Shown piece after piece: positions 54,521-63,850 of a DNA stretch of 64,000 nt. The stretch lies in NCBI RefSeq assembly GCF_009660225.1, contig NZ_CP045920.1, positions 3,298,079 through 3,362,078 on the forward strand. Direction: 5' to 3'. The notes beneath the pieces are model-generated. The model saw only the letters and a program-made list of their open reading frames with translations. It did no database searches and had not been told where the DNA came from. Position 1 is the first letter of the stretch, and each line of letters opens with the position of its first letter. The DNA comes from Pseudactinotalea sp. HY158 (lineage in GTDB: Bacteria; Actinomycetota; Actinomycetes; Actinomycetales; Beutenbergiaceae). The translations under genes and the position numbers were made by a program.

Positions 54521-55024
54521 CTAGGAGCGGCGGATCTCGTCGACGCCGAGGTTGGCGAGTTGGTCGGCCCGCTCGTTGCCGGGGTCGCCGGCGTGGCCCT
54601 TGACCCAGGTCCAGTGCACGTCGTGGACCTCGACGAGCTTCTCGAGCTCGCGCCACAGCTCGGCGTTCTTGACCGGCTGCTTCGAGGCGGTGCGCCAGCC
54701 GTTCCGCTTCCAGCCGTGGATCCACTTGGTCATGCCGTTCATGACGTAGGAGGAGTCGATGTGCAGCTCGACCCGGCTCGGCCTCGTGAGGGACTCGAGG
54801 CCGCGGATGACGGCGCTCAGCTCCATCCGGTTGTTCGTGGTCACGGCCTCGCCGCCGAAGAGTTCCTTCGTGTGCCCGCCGTAGCGCATGAGCACCCCCC
54901 AGCCGCCGGGGCCGGGGTTGCCCTTGCAGGCGCCGTCGGTCCACATCCGAACCGAGGGCGTGGCCTCGGATCCGGACGGGGCGGGACCGTCCGGATCGAG
55001 CGCCGAGGGGGCCGGTTCGCTCAC
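54521..55024 (-). CDS. rnhA: ribonuclease HI
   Basis: This 167-residue enzyme degrades the RNA strand of RNA-DNA hybrids. The DEDD metal site is visible as [20 protein letters not shown] (first Asp), [16 protein letters not shown] (Glu), [20 protein letters not shown] (Asp), and [17 protein letters not shown] (His and last Asp). A 27-residue Pro/Ser extension precedes the domain. The GTG start overlaps the purQ stop by four bases, so it is expressed as the last gene of the purSQ transcript. Confidence 0.95.
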   Translation of the reverse strand: MSEPAPSALDPDGPAPSGSEATPSVRMWTDGACKGNPGPGGWGVLMRYGGHTKELFGGEAVTTNNRMELSAVIRGLESLTRPSRVELHIDSSYVMNGMTKWIHGWKRNGWRTASKQPVKNAELWRELEKLVEVHDVHWTWVKGHAGDPGNERADQLANLGVDEIRRS

Positions 55025-55698
55025 GCGTGGGCGAGGAGGGAGTCGAGGACCGAGGTGAACACTCGCAGCCCGTCGGTGCCCGGGCCGAAGCCGGGCTCGA
55101 TCGCGTGCTCGGGGTGGGGCATGAGGCCCACGACGTTCCCGGCGGCGTTCGTGATGCCCGCGATGTCGTTCCGGGAGCCGTTCGGGTTGTCGACGTACCG
55201 GAAGACCACGCGGCCCTCGCCCTCGAGCTCGGCGAGGGTCGCCTCGTCCGCGATGAACTGGCCCTCCTGGTTCTTCAGCGGCACCACGAATTCGTCGCCG
55301 AGCGTGAAGTCGCGGGTCCACGGGGTGTCCGCGTTGTCGATGCGCAGGCGCTGGTCGCGGCACAGGAAGGAGAGCTTCTCGTTGTTGACCATGGCCCCGG
55401 CGAGCAGCCCGGCCTCGCACAGGATCTGGAAGCCGTTGCAGATGCCGAGCACGGGCAGGCCGCCGCGGGCCGCATCGATCACCGAGCCCATGATCGGGGT
55501 GAGGCTGCTCAGCGCGCCGGCCCGGAGGTAGTCGCCGTAGGAGAAGCCGCCGGGCAGCACCACGGCGTCGACCCCGGCGAGGCCGGAGTCGGCGTGCCAC
55601 AGGTTCACGGCCTCGGCGCCGGCGAAGCGCGCGGCGCGGGCGGCGTCGCGATCGTCCAGCGTGCCGGGGAAGGTGATGACCCCGATGCGGGCCGTCAC
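55021..55698 (-). CDS. purQ: phosphoribosylformylglycinamidine synthase subunit I (glutaminase)
   Basis: This 225-residue class I glutamine amidotransferase supplies ammonia to PurL. The nucleophile is in [18 protein letters not shown], the His/Glu pair in [15 protein letters not shown], and the N-terminus [20 protein letters not shown] with [17 protein letters not shown] is diagnostic. GTG start, four-base overlap with purS upstream and with rnhA downstream. Its partner purL is 15 kb away on the same strand. Confidence 0.96.
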   Translation of the reverse strand: MTARIGVITFPGTLDDRDAARAARFAGAEAVNLWHADSGLAGVDAVVLPGGFSYGDYLRAGALSSLTPIMGSVIDAARGGLPVLGICNGFQILCEAGLLAGAMVNNEKLSFLCRDQRLRIDNADTPWTRDFTLGDEFVVPLKNQEGQFIADEATLAELEGEGRVVFRYVDNPNGSRNDIAGITNAAGNVVGLMPHPEHAIEPGFGPGTDGLRVFTSVLDSLLAHA

Positions 55699-55949
55699 TG
55701 CTCGACCTGCTCGTACACCGCGACCACGTCCTCGATCACGGGGTTGGAGAGCACCTCTTCCGCGGCGCGACGGGCGGTGGCGAGCAGTTCCTCGGTCACC
55801 TCGCCGGCGACCTCGAGCTCGAACCGCTTCCCCTGGCGAACCGAGGCGAAATCGGCGAAGCCGAGGCGGGGCAGCGACCCGGCGACCGCCTTCCCCTGCG
55901 GGTCCAGAATCTCCGGCTTCGGCATGACCTCGACGATCAGACGGGGCAT
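55695..55949 (-). CDS. purS: phosphoribosylformylglycinamidine synthase subunit PurS
   Basis: This 84-residue protein begins [20 protein letters not shown], then [20 protein letters not shown], the PurS pattern. It bridges PurQ and PurL and helps ammonia transfer in FGAM synthase. AGGAG lies upstream of the ATG, and the stop overlaps the purQ GTG. Confidence 0.95.
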   Translation of the reverse strand: MPRLIVEVMPKPEILDPQGKAVAGSLPRLGFADFASVRQGKRFELEVAGEVTEELLATARRAAEEVLSNPVIEDVVAVYEQVEQ

Positions 55950-56068
55950 TGAGGGCTCCTGCGTTATGCGTTTTCGGTGGGCGCGCCCAGCCTACCGCCG
56001 CGGGCTACGGGGGCGGGCTCGTCGTCCATGCTCCGAGCCGTTGGAGCCGAACCGCCTACGCTGGGCGC

Positions 56069-56734
56069 ATGTTCCCTTCGCTGCGGCCGGGCGACGCCCC
56101 GGTGACGACGACGTCCGGCGGGCTTCGGATCACGAAGATCGCCGTGGACTACGCCATGAACAACAACGCCTACCTGCTCGAATGCGTGCGCAGTGGCGAG
56201 CGGGCGCTCATCGACGCCGCCGCCGAACCCGACGTCCTGCTCGAGGCGATCGGGCTCGGCGCGCTCGCGACCGTGGTCACGACGCACGCGCACTGGGATC
56301 ACCACCGCGCGCTCGCGGCGGTCGTGCGGGCGACGGACGCCGCGGTCGTCGCGGGCGCGGCGGATGCGGCGGAGATCACGGCCCAGACCTCGGTCATCGT
56401 GGATCGGGCGGTCACCGGCGGTGACGTGGTCATGGTCGGCGATGTGCCGCTGGCGGTCGTGAGTCTCGTGGGCCACACGCCCGGGTCGATCGCGCTCATC
56501 CACCGGCCCGACGGCGCCACACCCCACGCGTTCACCGGCGACTCGCTCTTCCCGGGCGGGGTCGGCAACACCCATGGGGACCCGGCGGCGTTCGCCTCGC
56601 TGCTCGCGGGCGTGCGCGCCACACTGTTCGATGAGCTGCCCGACGAGGCCGTGGTCCATCCCGGGCACGGCGACGACACGACCCTCGGGGCCGAGCGCGG
56701 ATCCCTGGACGAGTGGGAGCGACGCGGCTGGTAG
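56069..56734 (+). CDS. metallo-beta-lactamase-fold hydrolase
   Basis: This 221-residue protein has the zinc motif THAHWDHHRALAAV (HxHxDH) at about residues 71-84, VVSLVGHTPGSIALIH, the bridging Asp in FTGDSLFPGGVGNTHGDPAA and VVHPGHGDDTTLGAE. It resembles glyoxalase-II/hydroxyacylglutathione-hydrolase-like proteins; in Actinobacteria the thiol would be mycothiol or another, which is not shown here. TACGCT nine bases before the ATG suggests a leaderless transcript. Divergent from purS. Confidence 0.88.
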   Translation: MFPSLRPGDAPVTTTSGGLRITKIAVDYAMNNNAYLLECVRSGERALIDAAAEPDVLLEAIGLGALATVVTTHAHWDHHRALAAVVRATDAAVVAGAADAAEITAQTSVIVDRAVTGGDVVMVGDVPLAVVSLVGHTPGSIALIHRPDGATPHAFTGDSLFPGGVGNTHGDPAAFASLLAGVRATLFDELPDEAVVHPGHGDDTTLGAERGSLDEWERRGW

Positions 56735-56758
56735 GGCTGTGCGCCGGTCGCGGGCCTG

Positions 56759-57076
56759 CTAGCGGCCTCGGCGCGCGAGCGTGAGAACGACGGCCGCACC
56801 GGTGAGCGCGGCCAGGCACGCCGTCCGCCGGGCGTGCGGCCCGGGCCTCGCCTCGCCGAGCACGCCGCCGACGCCGCGGCCGGCCATGACGGCACCGACG
56901 CCGAGGTTCGACATGAGGGAGGCGACGCTCAGGTTGCTCGCGATGCTCAGCAGCGAGAGCGAGGACCCGATCGAGCACACCGAACCGGCCGATCCGACCG
57001 ACCCGACCGAAAGCACCGACCCCCGGCTCCCGATGCTCAGGAACGAATCCTCCGACCACAGCGACCAGCGTGACAT
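56759..57076 (-). CDS. small repeat protein with S-x-G-S periodicity
   Basis: This 105-residue protein begins MSRWSLWSEDSFLSIGS and continues RGSVLSVGSVGSAGSVCSIG with SSLSLLSIASNLSVASLMSN, then a hydrophobic C-terminal segment (TACLAALTGAAVVLTLA) ending in RRGR. The regular Ser/Gly/hydrophobic repeat suggests a beta-solenoid-like stack joined to a membrane anchor. Similar SxGS-repeat proteins occur in other Actinobacteria without known function. The start could also be an ATG 18 bases upstream. Confidence 0.65.
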   Translation of the reverse strand: MSRWSLWSEDSFLSIGSRGSVLSVGSVGSAGSVCSIGSSLSLLSIASNLSVASLMSNLGVGAVMAGRGVGGVLGEARPGPHARRTACLAALTGAAVVLTLARRGR

Positions 57077-57184
57077 GCCTCCAGCATGCGCCATGCTCGT
57101 CGCGCTGAGAAGCCGAACGGTGGATTCGGCCACCCGATCCGGTCGCCGAGGGGCCGAATCCACCGTTCGCCGGCCCGGGAAGCC

Positions 57185-58063
57185 TTAGAGGGGAAGGGGT
57201 GAGCCCGTGATGCGCTCGTACGCCTCGAGGTAGCGGGCGCGGGTCGCCTCGACCACGCCGGCGGGAAGCTCCGGCGGCGGGGTCTCGCTCGCGCGGTCCC
57301 AGCCCGAGTCGCGGGTGAGCCAGTCGCGCACGTACTGCTTGTCGAAGGAGGGCTGAGCACGGCCCACCTGCCACTGATCCGCGGGCCAGTAGCGGGACGA
57401 GTCCGGCGTGAGCACCTCGTCGCCGAGGAGCAGGGAACCGGTGGCGTCCATCCCGAACTCGAACTTCGTGTCCGCCAGGAGGATGCCCCGCTCGGCCGAG
57501 ATCTCGGCCGCACGCGTATAGACGGCGAGCGTCACCTCCCGCAGCCGGCTCGCCAGCTCCTCGCCCACCCGGGCGGAGACGACCTCGAAGGACACGTTCT
57601 CGTCGTGGTCCCCCACGGCGGCCTTCGACGCGGGGGTGAAGATCGGCTCGGGAAGGCGAGCGCCGTCGTCCAGACCCTCCGGCAAAGCGACCCCGCACAC
57701 GCTCGACGTGGCGCGGTACTCGACCAGGCCGGAGCCGGTGAGGTAGCCGCGGGCGACGCATTCGATCGGCACCATGTCGAGGCGGCGGCAGATCATCGCG
57801 CGCCCGGCCACGGCGGCCGGCACGTCGAGGCTGAGGAGGTGGTTGCCGATGATCGGCTCCATCCGCTCGAACCACCACGTGCTCAACGCCGTGAGCACGA
57901 CGCCCTTGCCCGGGATCTCGGTCGGAAGGATGACGTCGTAGGCGCTGATGCGGTCGGAGGCGACGACGAGCACGACGTCCGCGGGACCGTCGGTCGGCTC
58001 GTACAGATCGCGGACCTTGCCGGAGTACACGTGCCGCCAGCCGGGCAGTTGAGGAGCTGTCAC
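57185..58063 (-). CDS. purC: phosphoribosylaminoimidazole-succinocarboxamide synthase
   Basis: This 292-residue SAICAR synthetase joins CAIR and aspartate with ATP. Marks: HVYSGKVRDLYE, VASDRISAYDVILPTEIPGK, VPIECVARGYLTGSGLVEYR, LADTKFEFGMDATGSLLLGD and EVLTPDSSRYWP. GTG start. It lies between purD and purSQ on the same strand, separated by unrelated plus-strand genes, so it must have its own promoter. Confidence 0.97.
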   Translation of the reverse strand: MTAPQLPGWRHVYSGKVRDLYEPTDGPADVVLVVASDRISAYDVILPTEIPGKGVVLTALSTWWFERMEPIIGNHLLSLDVPAAVAGRAMICRRLDMVPIECVARGYLTGSGLVEYRATSSVCGVALPEGLDDGARLPEPIFTPASKAAVGDHDENVSFEVVSARVGEELASRLREVTLAVYTRAAEISAERGILLADTKFEFGMDATGSLLLGDEVLTPDSSRYWPADQWQVGRAQPSFDKQYVRDWLTRDSGWDRASETPPPELPAGVVEATRARYLEAYERITGSPLPL

Positions 58064-58104
58064 GTACAGGATTCTGCCACCGGTGAGCCAGTACGATCGA
58101 CCGC

Positions 58105-59196
58105 ATGCCCGCAGCCGACCCCGCCCTCATCGGCGCCCTCGCCGCGGCCGTCCGGTCCCAGGCGGACGCGCAGCCCGCCGGTGAAGCGGGCGAGGCGGTC
58201 TCGGCGGAGTGGTCGCAGGCGGGCTCCGACCACGCCGGACGGTTGTACACCCCCGCGGGGAGACACCCCCTCGGTGACGACGCGGTCGAGGCGTTCGGCC
58301 GGCTCCGCGAGGCGATGACCTCCCCGGCGCGGGGCGCCTGGCTCAGCGCCCGGATCGACGTGCCCGCCGACGGCCCCGCCGAATTCACGGCGAACTTCGG
58401 GCAGCGCCCCTGGTGGAACGCGGCGGGCCCCTCGATGCTCGTGCCCGGAGATCCCGGGCTCGCGCCCCACCCGCCGGCGGAGCACTGGCTCGCCGAGCTG
58501 ATGCGGCACCCGCGCTCGCGGGAACACTGGCCCACCTGGCTGCCGTGGCAGGATCCGCTGGCCGAATACGCGCGGCTGCGCGAGGCACTCGACCGGGCGG
58601 GGGTGCCGCGCGGCGCGGTGCGCCTGCCGGGCGAGGTCCACCCGTACTTCGAGGGCGCCGTGGTGATCCGGCCGATCGGGCACGCCGTGGCCACCGCGGA
58701 GTTGACGGACTACGGCCAGTCCGTGCGGCTGGGCGACGGCACCCCGGCGCAGATGTGCCGTCTGGTGTGGGATTACGTGATGTCTCCCCTCCCGCCTCCG
58801 CTGCCGCTGCCCGCCCCCGATGCGGCCGCCCGGATGCAGGCGGCGGCCCCCGCGCTCTCCGCGCTGGCGGCCCGCATCCGGGCGGCCGGGCCCGGCGGCA
58901 TCGCGACCGATCTGGCCCCCGGACTCCTCTTCGACCGGATCGGCACGCTCGACGGGCTCTACATCTACGGTTGGCAGGCACCACTCGAGTCCCGGTCGCT
59001 GCCCTCGACGGCGACGGGCGCGGGGGCCACCCGCGTCGTGTTCATCTCCCGGCTCGCGGTTCCGGTGCAGGCCGAACTCGTGCCGCCGTGGTTCGGCCTG
59101 CCCGGCGGGGCGCTGCGACTGCGGGCCCTGGATGAGCGGACCACGGTGCGCGACCTCGTGCGCGGCGGGGCGCTCGTTCCGGTGCGACTCGCGTGA
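58105..59196 (+). CDS. hypothetical protein, possible immunity-protein-like N-terminus
   Basis: This 363-residue soluble protein shows no signal peptide. Residues about 25-115 (AEWSQAGSDHAGRLYTPAGR, AFGRLREAMTSPARGAWLSA, RIDVPADGPAEFTANFGQRP) faintly resemble YezG/DUF600-type immunity proteins; this is a weak pattern match. The rest includes YFEGAVVIRPIGHAVATAEL, a Pro-rich hinge (SPLPPPLPLPAP) and FDRIGTLDGLYIYGWQAPLE. No partner toxin is seen nearby. Divergent from purC with 41 bases between the starts. Confidence 0.65.
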   Translation: MPAADPALIGALAAAVRSQADAQPAGEAGEAVSAEWSQAGSDHAGRLYTPAGRHPLGDDAVEAFGRLREAMTSPARGAWLSARIDVPADGPAEFTANFGQRPWWNAAGPSMLVPGDPGLAPHPPAEHWLAELMRHPRSREHWPTWLPWQDPLAEYARLREALDRAGVPRGAVRLPGEVHPYFEGAVVIRPIGHAVATAELTDYGQSVRLGDGTPAQMCRLVWDYVMSPLPPPLPLPAPDAAARMQAAAPALSALAARIRAAGPGGIATDLAPGLLFDRIGTLDGLYIYGWQAPLESRSLPSTATGAGATRVVFISRLAVPVQAELVPPWFGLPGGALRLRALDERTTVRDLVRGGALVPVRLA

Positions 59197-59243
59197 GGTG
59201 AGGGGCGGCGGGAAGGATCGGCCACCTCCGCAATAGATCGACC

Positions 59244-59281
59244 ACCTCCTCGCGGGAGCGTGACCTCCCCCGCGAGGAGGT
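59244..59281 (+). terminator. hairpin after the gene ending at 59196
   Basis: ACCTCCTCGCGGG at 59244-59256 pairs perfectly with CCCGCGAGGAGGT at 59269-59281 (13 bp, 12-base loop), 48 bases after the upstream stop codon. It lacks a U-tract. Likely transcription terminator. Confidence 0.65.
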
Positions 59282-59388
59282 CACCGCGAGCCCGGGAAGC
59301 GGCTGCAGCGCGTTGGATTCTCATTGATCGCGATCCCCCGGGCGTGACATTCTTGAGGCTCCCACCTCCCCGCCCTCGAGGACCGATC

Positions 59389-60321
59389 GTGTCATTGACC
59401 ACCAGCCCGCTCACCATCGATCACGCCGGCGAATGGGCGAGCCTGCGCCGCCGGATCAACGAGGTGAGCGGCCTGCTGTGGAAGCCGACGGAGCAGGAGA
59501 TGGTCGAGGCCCTCGCCCCGAGCTCCACGTTCGACCCGGCCCGCCAGACATGGGGGAGGTGGTCCGGGGGCTCGCTCGTCGCGTTCGCCACGGTCGCGGT
59601 GCGTGATCACCCGCGCCACGACGGTATCAACGCGGCCGACATCGATTCGGGGGTGCACCCGGATCTGCGCGGCCGGGGGATCTCCAGTGCGCTGCTCGAA
59701 CTCGCCGAGCCGGTCGCCATCGAGCTCGCGACGGCCCGACTTCCGGCCGTGCCACTGGTGCTCACCGCGGTCGCGAGCTCGACCGATCAGCCGAGCATCG
59801 ACCTCCTGGTCGATCACGACTATTCGGCCGTCCGCTACTTCTTCGAGATGTCGCACGACCTGAGCGGTGAGGCGAGCGAGGACTCCCGCACCCGGGAGTT
59901 CACGCCGGCCGACTCGGAGGCGACCCGGCTCGCGCACAACGACGCCTTCCGCACGCACTGGGGATCCGGGCCCGCGTCCGCGGAGAAGTGGAACCAGTTC
60001 ATGACCTCGGCCGGCTTCCGCCCGGACCTGTCACGGATCGTGGAACGCGACGGCGAGGTGCTCGCCTACGGCATGGTCTCGAGCACCGTGCCCGGGGAGG
60101 CATACCTGGAGCTCGTGGGCACCCGCGCCGCGGCGCAGGGCAACGGGCTCGGCCGCGCGGTGCTCAACTCCGTGGTGGCGGCCGTGCGCGCGGCCGGCGG
60201 CTTCACCACCCTCGGTCTCGACGTCGACGCCGACAACCCCTCGGGTGCCGGCAAGTTCTACGGCTCGGCCGGATTCGTGAACGCGGCCCGCACGATCACC
60301 TACGAGAAGCCGGCGCGGTAG
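59389..60321 (+). CDS. tandem GNAT acetyltransferase
   Basis: This 310-residue protein has two GNAT domains. The first has the acetyl-CoA motif HPDLRGRGISSALLELAEPV; the second has RAAAQGNGLGRAVLNSVVAA followed by LDVDADNPSGAGKFYGSAGF. Each would bind acetyl-CoA, though in such double proteins usually one is degenerate. Substrate unknown. The GTG at 59389 has GAGGACC upstream; the frame is open earlier without support. It converges on purD across a repeat-filled spacer. Confidence 0.88.
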   Translation: MSLTTSPLTIDHAGEWASLRRRINEVSGLLWKPTEQEMVEALAPSSTFDPARQTWGRWSGGSLVAFATVAVRDHPRHDGINAADIDSGVHPDLRGRGISSALLELAEPVAIELATARLPAVPLVLTAVASSTDQPSIDLLVDHDYSAVRYFFEMSHDLSGEASEDSRTREFTPADSEATRLAHNDAFRTHWGSGPASAEKWNQFMTSAGFRPDLSRIVERDGEVLAYGMVSSTVPGEAYLELVGTRAAAQGNGLGRAVLNSVVAAVRAAGGFTTLGLDVDADNPSGAGKFYGSAGFVNAARTITYEKPAR

Positions 60322-60360
60322 GCCGGCCCCTCGGGATCGACCTCCGTGCTCGGCCGGCTG

Positions 60361-60543
60361 CTGCGGCTGGGTACCCGCAGCGCGACCCCACCTGGTCGAA
60401 AGGACCCAGATCGGGCGGGCCCTGGAGCTGGGTACGTTCAGCCCCCTCCTGCAGGGTCGAAGGGACCCAGGTCCGCCACCCCCTGGAGCTGGGTACTCGC
60501 AGCGCGACCCCACAAGGTCCAAAGGACCCAGGTCGGGCGGCTC
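60361..60543. repeat. three tandem units of about 61 bp between convergent genes
   Basis: Units begin at 60361, 60422 and 60483 with CTG(C/G)(G/A)GCTGGGTAC. Each contains CTGGGT near its start and GGACCCAG near base 45, so each can fold into a hairpin closed by CTGGGT/ACCCAG. Units 1 and 3 share CGCAGCGCGACCCCAC; unit 2 is more divergent. The array fills the gap between the GNAT stop and the purD stop. Confidence 0.85.
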
Positions 60544-60547
60544 CCCG

Positions 60548-61876
60548 TCACACGACCTGGGCGGCGATGTCGGTGCGGTACTGCATCCCCGGCCAGGCGA
60601 TCTCGGCCACGCCCGCATAGGCGGCGGCACGGGCCGCGGCCAGGTCCGCACCGGTACCGACGACCGAGAGCACGCGCCCGCCCGCCGAGCGCACGCTGTC
60701 GGCCTCGCCGCCCGCGGTACCTGCGTCGGCACCATCAGCGCCGTCAGCGCCGTCAGCACCATCAGGGCCGTCAGCGCCGTCAGCGCCGTCAGACGCCGTT
60801 CCGGCGTGCAGCACGTGCACGCCCGGCAGCGACTCGGCGCGCTCGATCCCGCTGATCACGTCGCCCGTGCGGGGCGCATCGGGATAGCCGGGACTGGCGA
60901 GCACGACGGTGACGGCGGCCCCGTCCGCCCACCGCAGCGGTTCGATATCGCCGAGCGTGCCGGTGGCGGCGGCGAGCAGTGGGCCCGCGAGCGGGGTGAG
61001 CAGCCGGGCGAGCACGACCTGGGTCTCCGGATCCCCGAACCGGGCGTTGAACTCGATCACCCGCAGGCCCCGCGAGGTGAGCGCCAGCCCGCAGTAGAGC
61101 AATCCCACGAACGGGGTGCCGCGGCGCGCCAACTCCTGCACCGTGGGCAGGGCGACCCGCTCCACCACCTGCTCGGTCAGGTCGTCCGGGGCCCACGGCA
61201 GCGGCGAGTAGGCGCCCATGCCGCCGGTGTTGGGCCCGGCGTCGCCGTCCAGCAGCCGCTTGAAGTCCTGCGCCGGCGCGAGCGGGACGACCGTCACACC
61301 GTCGGAGAGGCAGAACAGCGAGATCTCGGGCCCGTCGAGGAACTCCTCGATCACGACCCCGCCCTCGAGGCAGCCGCGCGCATGCTCGAGTGCCGCGTCG
61401 TGGTCGGAGGTCACCACGACCCCCTTGCCGGCCGCGAGCCCGTCGTCCTTGACCACGTGCGGGGCGCCGAAGGCATCGAGGGCATCGCGGGCCTCCTCCT
61501 CGCTCGTGCACACCCGCGCCATGGCGGTGGGCACCCCGGCCGCGGCCATCACGTCCTTGGCGAAGGCCTTCGACCCCTCGAGCCGCGCGGCTGCCCCATC
61601 CGGGCCGAACACGGGAAAGCCCGCGGCGCGGACGGCGTCGGCGACGCCTGCCACGAGCGGGGCCTCCGGGCCGATGATCACGAGGTCGGGGCGCACCTGC
61701 TCGGCGAGCGCGGCGACGTCGTCGGGCGAGTTCGCGTCCACGGGCACCGCACGGGCCTGCGCGGCGATGCCCGGGTTCCCCGGGGCGGCGACGATCTCGG
61801 TGACCGAGGGGTCGCGCGTCAGGGCGTGGACGAGGGCGTGCTCACGGGCGCCGGAACCGATGACCAGGATTCTCAC
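60548..61876 (-). CDS. purD: phosphoribosylamine-glycine ligase with collagen-like insertion
   Basis: This 442-residue GAR synthetase has [54 protein letters not shown]-grasp segments [20 protein letters not shown] and [30 protein letters not shown] and [14 protein letters not shown]. Near the C-terminus, HAGTA is followed by about 30 extra residues of repeated GAD/GPD triplets before [12 protein letters not shown] resumes. The start is GTG at 61876; GTG at 61882 is also possible. Confidence 0.95.
   Translation of the reverse strand: MRILVIGSGAREHALVHALTRDPSVTEIVAAPGNPGIAAQARAVPVDANSPDDVAALAEQVRPDLVIIGPEAPLVAGVADAVRAAGFPVFGPDGAAARLEGSKAFAKDVMAAAGVPTAMARVCTSEEEARDALDAFGAPHVVKDDGLAAGKGVVVTSDHDAALEHARGCLEGGVVIEEFLDGPEISLFCLSDGVTVVPLAPAQDFKRLLDGDAGPNTGGMGAYSPLPWAPDDLTEQVVERVALPTVQELARRGTPFVGLLYCGLALTSRGLRVIEFNARFGDPETQVVLARLLTPLAGPLLAAATGTLGDIEPLRWADGAAVTVVLASPGYPDAPRTGDVISGIERAESLPGVHVLHAGTASDGADGADGPDGADGADGADGADAGTAGGEADSVRSAGGRVLSVVGTGADLAAARAAAYAGVAEIAWPGMQYRTDIAAQVV
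60719..60792 (-). repeat. 9-bp-period coding repeat inside purD
   Basis: The plus strand repeats units like GCCGTCAGC and CCATCAGCG about eight times, read on the minus strand as Gly-Ala-Asp or Gly-Pro-Asp triplets. The period keeps the frame. The insert lies in a surface loop region before the conserved C-terminal strands. Confidence 0.85.
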
Positions 61877-61986
61877 GAGCACCAAGGGTAGTCGCTGGTG
61901 TCTCATTTCCTGGACTACGTGTCAGGCTCTGAGACCTCCCGACGCCCGCTCGCACGCGCCCCCGCTCGTCGGCCACGCTGCTCGCC

Positions 61987-62511
61987 ATGACAACCACGAC
62001 GATCGACCTTCCCGACCTCGCCAAGCAGACCACCGAGCAGCTCGCTGCGGGGGCACCGGCCCGGGTCGGCTTCCGCACGGAATCCCGCCTCACCCCCGGC
62101 ACGAACACGGCGGTGGACATCACCGCCGGCCGGCACGAGTTCACCATCGACGAGCCGCCGGCCCTCGGGGGCGAGGACACCGGCGCCAACCCGGTCGAGC
62201 ACCTGCTCGCCGCACTCTCGGCCTGCCAGGTGATCACCGTGCGGGTCTGGGCGGCCAAGCTCGGCCTCACGGTCGACACGGTCGCGGTGGACGCCCACGG
62301 CACCCTCGACCTGCGCGGCTTCTTCGGGGTCGACCCCGCCGTCCGCGCCGGCTTCCAGGACATCGAACTCGACCTGACCCTCACCGGTCCCGAGACCGAG
62401 GAGGCCTACGCGGAGCTCATCCGGGTGGTCGAGGCGCAGTGCCCCGTGCTCGACAACCTCACGGCCGGTGTGCCCGTGACCACCCGCGCGCACGTCGCCG
62501 CGACGGCCTGA
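61987..62511 (+). CDS. OsmC-family peroxidase/hydroperoxide-resistance-like protein
   Basis: This 174-residue protein has the two conserved cysteines of the OsmC/Ohr fold in HLLAALSACQVITVRVWAAK and VVEAQCPVLDNLTAG, and GGEDTGANPVEHLLAA before the first. Such proteins reduce organic hydroperoxides through the cysteine pair, although many OsmC subtypes have unknown substrates. It is divergent from purD across 110 bases and convergent with purA. Confidence 0.9.
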   Translation: MTTTTIDLPDLAKQTTEQLAAGAPARVGFRTESRLTPGTNTAVDITAGRHEFTIDEPPALGGEDTGANPVEHLLAALSACQVITVRVWAAKLGLTVDTVAVDAHGTLDLRGFFGVDPAVRAGFQDIELDLTLTGPETEEAYAELIRVVEAQCPVLDNLTAGVPVTTRAHVAATA

Positions 62512-62517
62512 CCCACC

Positions 62518-62575
62518 GGGCAGGCCGGCCGGGCAGGCCGGCCGAGCAGGCCGGCCGAGCAGGTCAGCCGAGCAG
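62518..62575. repeat. 12-bp tandem repeat across the OsmC-purA junction
   Basis: Units of GCAGGCCGGCCG and close variants repeat about five times, first exact (GAGCAGGCCGGCC) and then degenerate (GAGCAGGTCAGCC). The run fills the 52-base gap and enters the last codons of purA. The self-complementary GGCCGGCC core can form hairpins, so it may double as the terminator of the convergent genes. Confidence 0.75.
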
Positions 62576-63850
62576 GTCGTGCCGCACGATCGTGGCCTCG
62601 CGGTCCGGACCGACCCCGATCGAGGACATCCGGCAGCCGCTCATCTCCTCGAGCGCGAGCACGTAGTCGCGGGCCGCGGCGGGCAGGTCGTCGAAGGAGC
62701 GCACCCCGGAGATGTCCTCGGACCAGCCCGGGAGCTCCTCGTAGATCGGCTTCGCGTGGTGGAAGGCGGTCTGGTCGACCGGCATCTCGTCGTGGCGCAC
62801 GCCGTCGACGTCATAGGCCACGCACACCGGGATCGTCTGGTGCCCGGTGAGCACGTCGAGCTTGGTGAGCACGAAGTCGGTCAGCCCGTTGACGCGGCTC
62901 GCATACCGGGCGATCACGGCGTCGTACCAGCCGGTGCGGCGCGGGCGCCCCGTGGTCACGCCGAACTCGCCCCCGCTGTTGCGCAGGAGGTCGCCCATCT
63001 CGTCGTGGAGTTCGGTGGGGAAGGGCCCCTCGCCCACCCGCGTGGTGTAGGCCTTGATCACGCCGACCACTCGGTCGATGCGCGTGGGCCCGATGCCCGA
63101 CCCGGTGCACGCCCCGGCGGCGGTGGCCGAGGAGGACGTGACGAACGGGTACGTGCCGTGGTCGACGTCGAGCATCGTGGCCTGTCCGGCCTCGAACACC
63201 ACGTTCTTGCCGGCGTCGAGGGCCTCGTTCAGCACGAGCGAGGTGTCGGCGACCATCGGCCGCACCCGGTCGGCGAAGGCGAGCAGTTCGTCGACGACCT
63301 CGTCGACGACGGAGGCGCGCCGGTTGTAGATCTTGACCAGGATCTGGTTCTTCTGGTCGAGGGCGCCCTCGACCTTCTCGCGCAGGATGCCCTCGTCGAA
63401 GATGTCGGAGATGCGGATGCCGACCCGGTTCATCTTGTCGGCGTACGTGGGCCCGATGCCGCGCCCCGTCGTGCCGATCTGCCGCTTGCCGAGGAACCGT
63501 TCGGTCACCTTGTCGAGCGTGCGATTGTATGAGGGGATCACGTGCGCCGACGAGGAGACGAGCAGCCGGGAGGTGTCGACGCCCCGGGAGTTGAGGCCCT
63601 CGAGCTCGGAGAAGAGCACCTCGAGATCGACCACCACTCCGTTCCCGATGACCGGCGTGCAGCCGGGCGAGAGGATCCCCGAGGGGAGCAGGTGGAGCGC
63701 GTACTTCTGGTCGCCCACCACCACGGTGTGGCCGGCGTTGTTCCCGCCGTTGAACTTGACCACGTAGTCGACGCGCGAGCCGAGCTGATCGGTGGCCTTC
63801 CCCTTGCCCTCGTCGCCCCACTGTGCCCCGAGCACCACTACTGCCGGCAT
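62564..63850 (-). CDS. purA: adenylosuccinate synthetase
   Basis: This 428-residue enzyme condenses IMP and aspartate with GTP on the way to AMP. Marks: [20 protein letters not shown] (P-loop), [68 protein letters not shown] and [26 protein letters not shown] precedes the ATG. It is the rightmost member of the purine genes in the window. Confidence 0.97.
   Translation of the reverse strand: MPAVVVLGAQWGDEGKGKATDQLGSRVDYVVKFNGGNNAGHTVVVGDQKYALHLLPSGILSPGCTPVIGNGVVVDLEVLFSELEGLNSRGVDTSRLLVSSSAHVIPSYNRTLDKVTERFLGKRQIGTTGRGIGPTYADKMNRVGIRISDIFDEGILREKVEGALDQKNQILVKIYNRRASVVDEVVDELLAFADRVRPMVADTSLVLNEALDAGKNVVFEAGQATMLDVDHGTYPFVTSSSATAAGACTGSGIGPTRIDRVVGVIKAYTTRVGEGPFPTELHDEMGDLLRNSGGEFGVTTGRPRRTGWYDAVIARYASRVNGLTDFVLTKLDVLTGHQTIPVCVAYDVDGVRHDEMPVDQTAFHHAKPIYEELPGWSEDISGVRSFDDLPAAARDYVLALEEMSGCRMSSIGVGPDREATIVRHDLLG

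Noticed and set aside
60361..60543. CRISPR array
   Set aside because: Units are 61 bp and directly adjacent, with no unique spacers or cas genes.
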